Assembly: GCF_033898505.1 (NCBI RefSeq)
Contig: NZ_JAXAFK010000002.1
Span: forward strand, 496,001-560,000
Direction of reading: 5' to 3'
DNA: 64,000 nucleotides
Source of the DNA: Pectobacterium carotovorum
Lineage (GTDB): Bacteria > Pseudomonadota > Gammaproteobacteria > Enterobacterales > Enterobacteriaceae
Part shown: positions 55,465 through 63,654 of the stretch, one piece after another
Layout of the letters: each line of letters opens with the position of its first letter
How positions within the stretch are numbered: the stretch's first letter is position 1
The notes under the pieces: model-generated
Database searches by the model: none
Told to the model about the DNA's origin: nothing
What the model saw: the letters and a program-made list of their open reading frames with translations, nothing else
Translations under genes and position numbers: made by a program

Positions 55465-57771
55465 ATGAAATTGGAATTTAAAACTAAATCTGACACACTT
55501 GCTGCCCTTTATCGTAATCTTAAATTTGCAAATATTTTGCCTAGTTATTCTTTCACCGTTCATGAATGGATATCTAACCGACATAAAGTAGTTGAACATG
55601 TACTTGAAGATGATAGCCTCACCTCTGATATTATTGTTCGTTCAAGTTGCACTCTCGAAGACGCTTGTTCCGGAAGCAGTGCTGGTGCTTTTCATTCAGC
55701 AAGAAGTTTACGCAAAGAGAATTCAATAACGAAGACGGTTAATGCCGTAATTGATTCTTATGGCCGAATTGATGCGTCTGATAAGGTTCTTGTTCAACCT
55801 TTTCTGAAAGGGACTAAAATGAGTGGGGTTGCGTTTAATCGCGATCCTCGAACTGGTTCACATTATGATGTCATAAATTATACTTTTAATGATGACACGT
55901 CTCTGGTGACATCTGGACGTGGAACCGATTTGCGGACATATATTTCATCGTGTAATTCTGAGGTTGAGCATGGTGAATTAAAAGGTGTCATTCTTCTCCT
56001 CCGAGAATTGGAATCCATTTATGGCGATCGGCCTCTTGATATAGAGTTTGCTGTCGATTCCGATCATCAGTTGATTTTATTACAAGTCAGACCATTTGTG
56101 GGCGTTCCTATTGCCAATGTGGAGGTTTGCAGACATCAGCAGCTTTTGCGTGAAATACAGGATGCGACTTCGGAGTTCCTGGCTCCAGATTCGCGCCTCT
56201 CTGGACAGAAAGGGTTGTTGGGGATTATGCCAGACTGGAATCCTGCCGAGATTCTTGGTGTCCGGCCCCGTCGATTGGCGTTATCTCTATATCGATTTCT
56301 TATAACGGATACCGTGTGGGCAACTGAGAGAAGGAAATACGGTTACAGGGATACACGATATATTCCATTGATTGTGAGTTTACACGGTATTCCGTATGTG
56401 GATGTTCGTGCGAGTTTCAATTCACTCGTGCCTGCGGATTTGCCTCAATCTATTTGTGATCGCTTTGTCTCATCTTGTTTACAAAGGCTTATTGATAATC
56501 CTCAATTGCATGACAAGGTAGAATTTGAGGTTATTCCTACGTGTTATACTTTTGATATTGATGCCAAACTCGACAAACTCTCGGATATTAATTCAGAAGA
56601 TAAATTATCTATCAAACGTTCGCTGTTGAACCTTACGCAAAGCTATTTTTCGGGTAATGGTCGCAAAAGGATTGCATCCGATCAGGCGAAGCTCAACAAA
56701 CTTGTTCAACTTCAGAGAGCGGGCGAGCAATCCAGCATTTCTGATGTAGCACGGATCTATCAAACATTGGTTGAATGTAGAAAATATGGGACGGCTCCCT
56801 TTGCTGGATTAGCTCGTGCTGCATTCATTGGTATGGATATTCTAAGGTCGGCCGTGAATCAGGGCATTATTTCCGAACAGACATATTCCCATTTTTTGGC
56901 TTCACTCAGAGCCCCTGCTTCCAGGCTTCTTGAAGACATGCCTCGCCTTGAACGGGATGATTTTTTGAGAATTTACGGCCATTTGCGCCCTGGAACCTAT
57001 GACATAAGGGTTCCCTCCTATTCTCAGGACCCTGATCGGTATCTCTCATTTGATATGCCATTTAATAAAAATCGTATTAATTGGCAGCTTGATCCAGAAG
57101 AGGAAAGAGCACTGGAATCCGCTCTAGCGAAAGAAGGGCTGATAATCAGCGCGTATTCTCTGATGGAGTTTATACAGCAGGCCGTTGTCGCGAGAGAAGA
57201 AGCCAAATTTATCTTTAGCCGATCGGTATCACGTGTGTTGGATATTATTCGTAATCTTGGGCTGAAACTTGGATTTAACGAGGATGCCCTTTCAAACTCT
57301 GACATCATGGATATCATTGAATCACGAACAAACAGCAGTGGTCTGAAGAGAACATTGGAAGCGTCTATTTGCCGAGGAAGAGAGCATGACATAGAGACAC
57401 ATTCACTTACGCTTCCTCCACTTATCACTGCTCAGGGAGATGTTTCAGCCTTTCATATTCCCACTGCTCGACCAAATTTCATAACGAGAAAGGTTGCGGA
57501 AGGTTGTATTAGGTCTGCCGACAGTGAGGATTTGAAAAATGCAATTGTCATGATTCCTAACGCCGATCCTGGTTTTGATTGGTTATTCGGGAAAGGTATC
57601 CTGGCTCTCATTACCGCCTATGGTGGCTCTAATTCACACATGGCTATCAGGGCTGCTGAACTTGAGGTTCCCGCGATTATTGGGGCGGGAGAGTCGCTGT
57701 TTAATTCATGGTTATCTGCCAGAAAACTTCGTATTGATTGTTCCGTCGAACGTGTGGAGGTCATCGAATGA
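55465..57771 (+). CDS. PEP synthase-like phosphotransferase, candidate L-glutamine kinase
   Basis: 768 residues from the ATG at 55465 (an upstream TTG adds six). The N-terminal ATP-grasp domain of PPDK/PEP synthase type is clear: IIVRSSCTLEDACSGSSAGA (about 57-74), VLVQPFLKGTKMSGVAFNRD and LILLQVRPF (about 203-211). A middle domain without known family (about 225-640) follows. The swivelling phosphohistidine domain is at the very end: TAYGGSNSHMAIRAAELEVP, His at about 725. The PEP/pyruvate barrel of PpsA is missing. This is the layout and length of Campylobacter Cj1418 (about 767 residues), which phosphorylates the amide nitrogen of glutamine. The next two genes match its pathway partners. 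Rifampicin phosphotransferase has a related layout but a different context. Confidence 0.78.
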   Translation: MKLEFKTKSDTLAALYRNLKFANILPSYSFTVHEWISNRHKVVEHVLEDDSLTSDIIVRSSCTLEDACSGSSAGAFHSARSLRKENSITKTVNAVIDSYGRIDASDKVLVQPFLKGTKMSGVAFNRDPRTGSHYDVINYTFNDDTSLVTSGRGTDLRTYISSCNSEVEHGELKGVILLLRELESIYGDRPLDIEFAVDSDHQLILLQVRPFVGVPIANVEVCRHQQLLREIQDATSEFLAPDSRLSGQKGLLGIMPDWNPAEILGVRPRRLALSLYRFLITDTVWATERRKYGYRDTRYIPLIVSLHGIPYVDVRASFNSLVPADLPQSICDRFVSSCLQRLIDNPQLHDKVEFEVIPTCYTFDIDAKLDKLSDINSEDKLSIKRSLLNLTQSYFSGNGRKRIASDQAKLNKLVQLQRAGEQSSISDVARIYQTLVECRKYGTAPFAGLARAAFIGMDILRSAVNQGIISEQTYSHFLASLRAPASRLLEDMPRLERDDFLRIYGHLRPGTYDIRVPSYSQDPDRYLSFDMPFNKNRINWQLDPEEERALESALAKEGLIISAYSLMEFIQQAVVAREEAKFIFSRSVSRVLDIIRNLGLKLGFNEDALSNSDIMDIIESRTNSSGLKRTLEASICRGREHDIETHSLTLPPLITAQGDVSAFHIPTARPNFITRKVAEGCIRSADSEDLKNAIVMIPNADPGFDWLFGKGILALITAYGGSNSHMAIRAAELEVPAIIGAGESLFNSWLSARKLRIDCSVERVEVIE

Positions 57772-58382
57772 AATTCGCAGCTATCACCATGCGTAGTGAC
57801 ATGATTATTAGTCGAAATGAGCGGCGGGATAGCCTAGATGTACGATGGTATCCATTCCTTAATGCGTTAGGTGCTCAGCCTATTATCGTACCGAATGATC
57901 GCTTTATTGCCGAACAGATCCTAGTTAATAGCAATATTGATTTTATCGTTTTGAGCGGTGGAGGGGATGTTTCTTCTGTATCAGGAAGAAGAACGGAAAG
58001 AGATCAGGTTGAAGAAATTTTCCTGGCGTATTCAAGAGAAAAAAATATCCCAGTCATTGGTGTGTGTCGTGGGATGCAGAAAATGGTTGAGCATTGTGGT
58101 GGGAAATTACGAAAAGTCGAGCGGCATACCAATATAAGGCATCGGGTAACGGGTATTCATTATTCACAGGTTAATTCTTTTCATAATTATGGTATTGAAG
58201 AAATGCCTGAAAAGTTAATTCCTTTTGTATTGGCTGATGATGGCACTGTTGAGGCATTTTTTAGCAAAGAATTAAACTGGCTTGGAGTGATGTGGCACCC
58301 TGAGCGAGAAGAACCTTTTTCGAAAATTGATTTGATTACTATTATGAATTTTTTAAAAGGAGTTATACCATGCACGGTTTAA
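57768..58382 (+). CDS. Class I glutamine amidotransferase-like hydrolase, candidate gamma-glutamyl-CDP-amidate hydrolase
   Basis: 204 residues; start ATG overlaps the preceding stop (ATGA) and follows GTGGAGG. Peptidase C26/PuuD-like fold with the complete triad: Cys100 in GVCRGMQ, His177 and Glu179 in MWHPERE. The usual oxyanion part FIVLSGGGDVSS is present. In the Campylobacter phosphoramidate pathway a protein of this type (Cj1417) hydrolyses CDP-L-glutamine to cytidine diphosphoramidate and glutamate. The flanking kinase- and cytidylyltransferase-like genes fit that role better than gamma-glutamyl-GABA hydrolysis. Confidence 0.8.
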   Translation: MKFAAITMRSDMIISRNERRDSLDVRWYPFLNALGAQPIIVPNDRFIAEQILVNSNIDFIVLSGGGDVSSVSGRRTERDQVEEIFLAYSREKNIPVIGVCRGMQKMVEHCGGKLRKVERHTNIRHRVTGIHYSQVNSFHNYGIEEMPEKLIPFVLADDGTVEAFFSKELNWLGVMWHPEREEPFSKIDLITIMNFLKGVIPCTV

Positions 58383-59167
58383 TACTTGCTGCGGGGCGTG
58401 GTTCACGCTTGGGGGCATTAACCGACTCTGCGCCAAAGTGTACTATAAAAGTACATGGGGTTAGCCTGTTGGATAGACAGATCAATGCAATGAACCTTGC
58501 GGGCGTGAGAGATATTGCTGGTGTGACAGGATATTGTTCAGAATTAATTAATTGTTATTTTTCTGATAGCTTTAAAAACAAAGACTGGTCGCAAACGAAT
58601 ATTGCAGGATCATTATATTGCGCAGAGCCTTGGCTTAATGAAGGTACTACTATCGTTAGTTATGGGGATATTTTTTATCCTTCCAGCGCTGTTGCTTCTT
58701 TGATCGACGCCCACGGTGATATCGTTTTAGCTTATGATCCTAATTGGTTATCTTTATGGGAATCGAGATTCATTGATCCATTTTCTGATGCGGAAAATTT
58801 TCAGTTCATTGACGAACATGTCTCTGAAATATGCGGCCAAATTATATCCGAAAGTGGAAAGGACTCCATAGCAACAAGCAGGCGGAAGATGACAAAGATC
58901 GGTGGCCGTGCTGAGAGAAAATCCAGAGTAGATGGTCAGTATATGGGGCTTTTTAAAATTACGCCGAGCGGTTGGAAAGCACTTAAAGAATGTACAAGCG
59001 ATCCTGATGATGGTGTGAATTTTTCTCAGTTAGATATGACATCGCTATTTTCCTTCGCGATCGATAAAGGTATTAGTATCTATTCTGTACCGATAAGCGG
59101 TCCATGGGGTGAGGTTGACCATCCAAGTGATATCTTACTTTATGAAAGAATGTACCCAACTATATAA
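58370..59167 (+). CDS. LicC-like nucleotidyltransferase, candidate CTP:phosphoglutamine cytidylyltransferase
   Basis: 265 residues. Overlaps the hydrolase gene by 13 bases and has AAGGAG 7 bases before its ATG. The nucleotide-binding loop LILAAGRGSRLGALTDSAPK at residues 4-23, with the conserved Lys, and a second metal site in GEVDHPSD near the end are as in phosphocholine and sugar-1-phosphate nucleotidyltransferases. Cj1416 of Campylobacter belongs to this type and joins CTP with phosphoglutamine. About 40 residues in the middle (ISESGKDSIATSRRKMTKIG) are basic and have no counterpart that I know. Confidence 0.8.
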   Translation: MHGLILAAGRGSRLGALTDSAPKCTIKVHGVSLLDRQINAMNLAGVRDIAGVTGYCSELINCYFSDSFKNKDWSQTNIAGSLYCAEPWLNEGTTIVSYGDIFYPSSAVASLIDAHGDIVLAYDPNWLSLWESRFIDPFSDAENFQFIDEHVSEICGQIISESGKDSIATSRRKMTKIGGRAERKSRVDGQYMGLFKITPSGWKALKECTSDPDDGVNFSQLDMTSLFSFAIDKGISIYSVPISGPWGEVDHPSDILLYERMYPTI

Positions 59168-59371
59168 AGTATTGTTCTAGAGTGGCTGTATTAATGATTT
59201 TTTTACTTTTATTACGATCTTACTGAGAGGAAGTAAATCCTATTCAATCGCGGGATATTCATCGCGAGGTAATAATTTCTATTGAAAATAGATAAAAAGG
59301 AAAATACCACCAGAACGGTGTCGATTCCATACGCATATCAACATAACCATATTAAAAAGGTAGAAAGACCA

Positions 59372-60028
59372 ATGAAAATTCCTTCGCGCCAAAAATGCTA
59401 CGAAATCTTTGATAATTATTCTGTTCCAAGCCCAATTCGCAGACATTGCGAAAAAGTTACCGATGTTGGGGTACTATTGGGACGTCATCTGCAGGTGGCT
59501 GGCGTTGAAATCGATATGAATTTATTGGAAGCCGGCTGCTTACTTCATGATGCTTTCAAGGCTGCATCTCTTAAATCACTGGAACCGCGTCCAGAATGGG
59601 GTTATGCACCCTCTGAGCGTGAAATTGAAATTTGGTCGGAACTGCGTGAACGTTATGAAGGTATGCATGAAACGTTGATCGTTGCCGAAATTTTTAAGAA
59701 TGAATATCCAGAATTTTCCAACTTCCTGAAGATGATTGGTTCTACCGGTAACCCTTCGTATCTTCTTGGTGGCGTTGAACTTAAAGTGCTTCATTATGCT
59801 GACTGGCGCGTTCAACTGGTTGATATTGTTTCTTTCGACGATCGCCTTGCTTATCTTCGCGAAACATACCGGGAAAGTTGGGAAAAACACGGGGTCTCGT
59901 GGGATGAACGATATGATCAGGAAAAGCGTCTTGAAAAAGAAATTTTCATTCATCTGGATTTTGGACCTGATGATTTAAATATCGAGCTTGAGAATGCATC
60001 CCAAGTGACCGTCGAAGGAAAAGACTGA
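59372..60028 (+). CDS. HD-domain phosphohydrolase-like protein
   Basis: 218 residues from the ATG at 59372; a TTG at 59282 would add 30 residues and has a weaker case. HD pattern: His25 (RRHCEKV), His59-Asp60 (GCLLHDAFK), a later His (GMHETLIVAEIF) and Asp in LHYADWRV, so the metal site looks complete. HD proteins hydrolyse phosphomonoesters, nucleotides or cyclic nucleotides. Its stop overlaps the CYTH start (TGATG). A 200-base gap precedes it, the only larger gap in the operon. Confidence 0.8.
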   Translation: MKIPSRQKCYEIFDNYSVPSPIRRHCEKVTDVGVLLGRHLQVAGVEIDMNLLEAGCLLHDAFKAASLKSLEPRPEWGYAPSEREIEIWSELRERYEGMHETLIVAEIFKNEYPEFSNFLKMIGSTGNPSYLLGGVELKVLHYADWRVQLVDIVSFDDRLAYLRETYRESWEKHGVSWDERYDQEKRLEKEIFIHLDFGPDDLNIELENASQVTVEGKD

Positions 60029-60507
60029 TGGTTGAGATTGAACGCAAATTTCTTATCGCTTCGGATGAATGGCGTGAACGGGTTGTTGATCAGATTCGAA
60101 TACGACAGGGCTATTTGACGTCTGATAACACGGTTAACTCAATTCGGGTAAGAACGGTAGGAAAAGAAGCCTGGATTACCATTAAAAGCGTTGGTTACTT
60201 AAAGCGTCAGGAGTTTGAATATAAGATTCCTTTCGACGATGCTCTGCAGATGCTTGACAATCTATGTCCTGGTTATATTACCGAAAAGATACGATATCGA
60301 GTCCTTGAAAAAGAAATTATGTATGAGGTGAATATATTTGAAGGTGTGAATGCAGGTTTAAGCATGGTTGAGGTTGAACTTTCAAGAGAAGATGAAGTTA
60401 TTCAAATGCCATCTTGGGTCGGTCAGGAGGTTACACATGATAACCGATATTATGGTGCCTTTATTGGCGATAATCCCTATACATTATGGACGGTTGAAAA
60501 ATGCTGA
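60028..60507 (+). CDS. CYTH-domain triphosphate-tunnel protein, short stand-alone form
   Basis: 159 residues. N-terminal EIERKFL is the ExExK signature of CYTH/TTM enzymes, followed by IRIRQGYLTSDNTVNSIRVR, AWITIKS, FEYKIPF and VEVELSRED in the usual order of tunnel strands. Stand-alone bacterial members of this size hydrolyse tripolyphosphate or other triphosphates. Coupled at both ends: TGATG with the HD gene, and overlap by 7 bases with the kinase gene. Confidence 0.85.
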   Translation: MVEIERKFLIASDEWRERVVDQIRIRQGYLTSDNTVNSIRVRTVGKEAWITIKSVGYLKRQEFEYKIPFDDALQMLDNLCPGYITEKIRYRVLEKEIMYEVNIFEGVNAGLSMVEVELSREDEVIQMPSWVGQEVTHDNRYYGAFIGDNPYTLWTVEKC

Positions 60508-61088
60508 TGAATGGAATTGTTAGTGATAATCGCGTAATAAAAGGGATTATTATTGAAGGAGTGGAGTGTAGTGGAAAGACCACACTCATTCAGCGTATTC
60601 GCTCTGATGTTATTTCTTATGACTGCATCATGCTTGGGCACCAAAGCGGTTCGCAATTTGACCGTTACATGCGAGATTACATGGTTAACGAGCGGGTAAT
60701 ATTCAATAGGTCTCATTACAGTGAATTTATATATAGTCGTTTATGGGAGCGGGGAGTTCCTTTCTCTACGTCAGAACTGGATGTATTGAATGATTATATT
60801 CATCGGAATTTTATTACCATTCTGTGTACCGCTGATGTCTGTTCCTTGGCTGAACGCTATGCCAAAAGACAGTACAAGCAGAAGGTAAATCTGAATGAAT
60901 TGTCTGAAGTGAAATCTCTATTTGATGATGTACTTACTCCAAAAGCAGACTATATCTACAGCAGTAATGATGTACTGGAATTAGATAAAGTATTGGATTA
61001 TGTAAAGACCAGATTAGATGTTCGGTCTAAGGGGCAAGTAGAGCGACTCCCTGATGTTTCAATGACTGCTTCTGCTGAGAAAGGGTAA
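60501..61088 (+). CDS. P-loop kinase, thymidylate kinase-like
   Basis: 195 residues (or 193 from the second ATG at 60507). Walker A in IIIEGVECSGKTTLIQ (about 17-32); a DR-like motif is replaced by FNRSHYSEFIYS; a lid region with RYAKRQYKQK. It resembles deoxynucleoside/thymidylate kinases but is short and has no clear dTMP site. In Campylobacter a P-loop kinase (Cj1415) phosphorylates cytidine diphosphoramidate; this gene could be a functional analogue. The tail after residue 170 is non-conserved and polar. Confidence 0.75.
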   Translation: MLMNGIVSDNRVIKGIIIEGVECSGKTTLIQRIRSDVISYDCIMLGHQSGSQFDRYMRDYMVNERVIFNRSHYSEFIYSRLWERGVPFSTSELDVLNDYIHRNFITILCTADVCSLAERYAKRQYKQKVNLNELSEVKSLFDDVLTPKADYIYSSNDVLELDKVLDYVKTRLDVRSKGQVERLPDVSMTASAEKG

Positions 61089-61892
61089 ATGATAATTACA
61101 TGGGGTTTGGGCGCATCGCTTGCGCTACTGGCAGCCTGCACCTCGGCGATTGCTGCGACGACTGGCGTTGGCGGTGTACTCTTGCTGAGTGCGCTTTACA
61201 TGCTTTTGCCCGACCCACGTCTTGTGATTCCAATGCATGCATGCGTCAGTCTTGTCAGCAATGCGACCAGATTAATTGCTTACTGGCGTTTTATCGATGT
61301 GGGTATTTGGGCGCGGTATATGATTGGCGCAATGCCTGGCGTGGCTGTCTCGACATTCATCCTGTATCGCTTATTCAGTGACTATGATGCAATATCACCT
61401 TACTTCATGATTATAATAGGAATTGTTGTTTGGTGGAGTACGTATTCTGGTTCAAAGAGGAGTGAGGTAGATCGTAGTCCAGCGGTGAATTTTTATGCGG
61501 TTGGAGCCTTTTCTGCACCTGTGAGTATGCTTTTTGGCGCGAATGGTGCTGTCTTAGCCCCCTATTTTCTTAAAACAGATATAGGGCGACAAAGGATTGT
61601 TGCTACATCCACTGCATGCCAATTTAGCCTCCATCTAATTAAAATTCCAGCAATCTACACGATTATTTATGGGCTGCTTTCAGGTGAAAATAGCAGTGTA
61701 GAATATGACTCAGTGGTATTGTCCGTATTTTCCATGGTTACCGCATCAATATTAGGGACGCTGCTTGGTGGGAAGTTACTAGAAAATATGAATGAAACAA
61801 AATTTAACATCATATATAGGACGGCTATGTATTTAATTTCATCAAAAATATTCATTTTTGATGGGTTGTTAAAAACACCGTTTTTTCACTAA
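61089..61892 (+). CDS. TauE/SafE-family membrane protein
   Basis: 267 residues with about eight membrane helices in two repeats, each with a small-residue motif (TTGVGGVLLLSALYMLLPDP; FGANGAVLAPYFLK). The family carries sulfite, sulfoacetate and similar anions. It starts directly after the kinase stop (TAAATG) with AAGGG before. In this operon it may export the end product or import a precursor. Confidence 0.8.
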   Translation: MIITWGLGASLALLAACTSAIAATTGVGGVLLLSALYMLLPDPRLVIPMHACVSLVSNATRLIAYWRFIDVGIWARYMIGAMPGVAVSTFILYRLFSDYDAISPYFMIIIGIVVWWSTYSGSKRSEVDRSPAVNFYAVGAFSAPVSMLFGANGAVLAPYFLKTDIGRQRIVATSTACQFSLHLIKIPAIYTIIYGLLSGENSSVEYDSVVLSVFSMVTASILGTLLGGKLLENMNETKFNIIYRTAMYLISSKIFIFDGLLKTPFFH

Positions 61893-61930
61893 AAAACTAA
61901 TAATTAAATATATCAGAAAGGATAAGTATC

Positions 61931-62815
61931 ATGCTATTTGAGAAAAATATTAGCCGTTGGAAACCAATGAAAGAAGTTAATTCACGTGAGTTTAAGGCAT
62001 TGTTACGTCCTGATTTCTTTGAGGGATCTCGGGAAGAAGGGTACAAAATAGTTTGGGAAAGAATTAAACAGGCGAGTTTAGCTCATGGTTTTGGCGTAGA
62101 AGATGTATCGGATCCATTCAGTGAAACACACAAAATAAAAGAGTATTTTGATACTGAAGATCTTGCTTTGCGAAAAAGAGGCCTTCTTATCAGGCAAAAT
62201 TCAAAAGTGATCGATGGTTCAGTGGTTTACCCTGCATCCTTAACAGCAAAAGAGCTAGGAAGAAATACTTACCGTGTTCTTGGCACAAGACTGGATTTCG
62301 CCGAAGGGATTACAGGGAAAAGTGAGGTTGAGGAAAAAATCGCATTGAATGATGAAGGTACACTTGATGGGTATGTTGAGATTAAAAGAAAGATCTATCT
62401 GAGCCAACCTCGTGAAGCAACTACACTCAGGTACTTTTCGGATATATTCCCGGAGCTTAAACATGTCAGAATGGATATTGACACCGAGCTGACATCTTAC
62501 CGGATGCACAGCCATCGAATTTACCCTGGGGCTATTATTCTTACGGATAAGCGACGTATAACATTTGATATTGAAGCATGTTTATATGAGGGAGAAACCT
62601 CGCCATTTGTTGTGGGGTGCTCATATACCCTTGATACTCCAAAATATCATGATATGAACAAGTCACATAAAAAAGCAGAGGATTTTCTTTGCTCAGTTAT
62701 TGAGGGGGCGTGTAAGGACTTAATTTACCCTGGTGCCGGGCGATGGTTGGGGTCGAAACTGTCAATGATGCTTGAGAAAAATACAAACCAAATTTTAGGT
62801 TTTGAGAATGTGTAA
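61931..62815 (+). CDS. Divergent CYTH-like protein with C-terminal extension
   Basis: 294 residues; AAAGGATAAGTATC precedes the ATG. The segment KEYFDTEDLALRKRGLLIRQ (about 69-88) is the second CYTH signature, and KSEVEEKIAL follows (about 130). The first signature is reduced to SREFKALL, with the first Glu absent, so the active site may differ. After the CYTH-like part come strands with TSYRMHSHRIYPGAI and ITFDIEACLYEGE, then a helical tail. It is the last gene of the operon. Second CYTH protein in the same operon. Confidence 0.7.
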   Translation: MLFEKNISRWKPMKEVNSREFKALLRPDFFEGSREEGYKIVWERIKQASLAHGFGVEDVSDPFSETHKIKEYFDTEDLALRKRGLLIRQNSKVIDGSVVYPASLTAKELGRNTYRVLGTRLDFAEGITGKSEVEEKIALNDEGTLDGYVEIKRKIYLSQPREATTLRYFSDIFPELKHVRMDIDTELTSYRMHSHRIYPGAIILTDKRRITFDIEACLYEGETSPFVVGCSYTLDTPKYHDMNKSHKKAEDFLCSVIEGACKDLIYPGAGRWLGSKLSMMLEKNTNQILGFENV

Positions 62816-62930
62816 AATACACCTTTCTTCACGGTGCTATGGCTGAAGATACAAAGGCGTAGCGTTGTTCCGAAATATGACATTCTGATTAGTCGCGGAA
62901 AATGGCGTATCATCATTACAGTTTTAAAAG

Positions 62931-62949
62931 CCCTGACCTTGTGTCAGGG
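62931..62949 (+). terminator. Hairpin after the operon
   Basis: CCCTGAC-CTTGT-GTCAGGG, 116 bases after the last gene and followed only by a mixed T/C stretch. A weak terminator candidate, before nudK. Confidence 0.4.
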
Positions 62950-63035
62950 TAGGAATCTCTTCTTTGTTCTGTTATTCGGGTTAGGTAATAGAACGTTGGG
63001 GAGTCCTTCCAGCCATCGATCGCCGAGGTGTTTGC

Positions 63036-63617
63036 ATGTCGTCTCCCATTGATATCGTCGAAAAGAAGCTGCTGTCCGACCACTGGTTTATTCTGCATAA
63101 ATATGTTTTTGATTTAAAAAGAAAGAATGGCGGTGTAGTGCGCCAAATTCGTGAGGTTTACGACCGTGGTGATGGCGCGACGATTCTGTTGTACAACCGG
63201 GCGAAAGGCACGGTGATCCTGACGCGGCAGTTCCGTATTCCTACTTACGTCAACGGTAACGAAAGCGGCATGCTGCTGGAAGCATGCGCGGGTTTACTGG
63301 ACGATCATTCGCCCGAAGAGTGCATCCGCAACGAGGCGATAGAAGAAACCGGTTATGCGGTCGGCAACGTTGAGAAGCTGTTTGATGCCTATATGTCGCC
63401 CGGTGGTGTCACAGAACGGCTGCACTTCTTTGCTGCCGAATACGATGAATCGCTACGGGATAACTCGGGCGGCGGTGTAGAAGATGAAGATATCGAAGTG
63501 TTGGAATTGCCGTTCAGCGAAGCCGTCGCGATGATGAACGATGGTCGGATTAAAGACGGTAAAACCATCATGCTGCTACAGCACGCGATCATCTGCGGCT
63601 GGTTTGCCAAGGCGTAG
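63036..63617 (+). CDS. nudK: GDP-mannose pyrophosphatase NudK
   Basis: 193 residues, very close to E. coli NudK (191). The Nudix box [20 protein letters not shown] with GY after it is complete, and [16 protein letters not shown] is a NudK signature. Hydrolyses GDP-mannose. Its G+C is like the chromosome and unlike the preceding operon, so it marks the right edge of the AT-rich segment. Confidence 0.93.
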   Translation: MSSPIDIVEKKLLSDHWFILHKYVFDLKRKNGGVVRQIREVYDRGDGATILLYNRAKGTVILTRQFRIPTYVNGNESGMLLEACAGLLDDHSPEECIRNEAIEETGYAVGNVEKLFDAYMSPGGVTERLHFFAAEYDESLRDNSGGGVEDEDIEVLELPFSEAVAMMNDGRIKDGKTIMLLQHAIICGWFAKA

Positions 63618-63626
63618 GCATGTTTT

Positions 63627-63654
63627 GCGGCACACGGGTATCCCCATGTGCCGC
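63627..63654 (+). terminator. Hairpin terminator after nudK
   Basis: GCGGCACA and TGTGCCGC with an inner GGG/CCC, 10 bases after the stop. The T tail is weak (TTGATTT). Confidence 0.6.

Noticed and set aside
55465..57771. Ordinary PEP synthase or rifampicin phosphotransferase
   Set aside because: The PEP/pyruvate barrel is missing and the neighbours fit the glutamine kinase pathway; the rifampicin enzyme shares the layout but not the context.
55465..62815. Capsule or LPS locus
   Set aside because: No glycosyltransferase, flippase, polymerase or methyltransferase is present.
63036..63617. nudK as a ninth gene of the phosphoramidate-type operon
   Set aside because: It is a close match to the chromosomal NudK, has different base composition and a 220-base gap with a hairpin before it.
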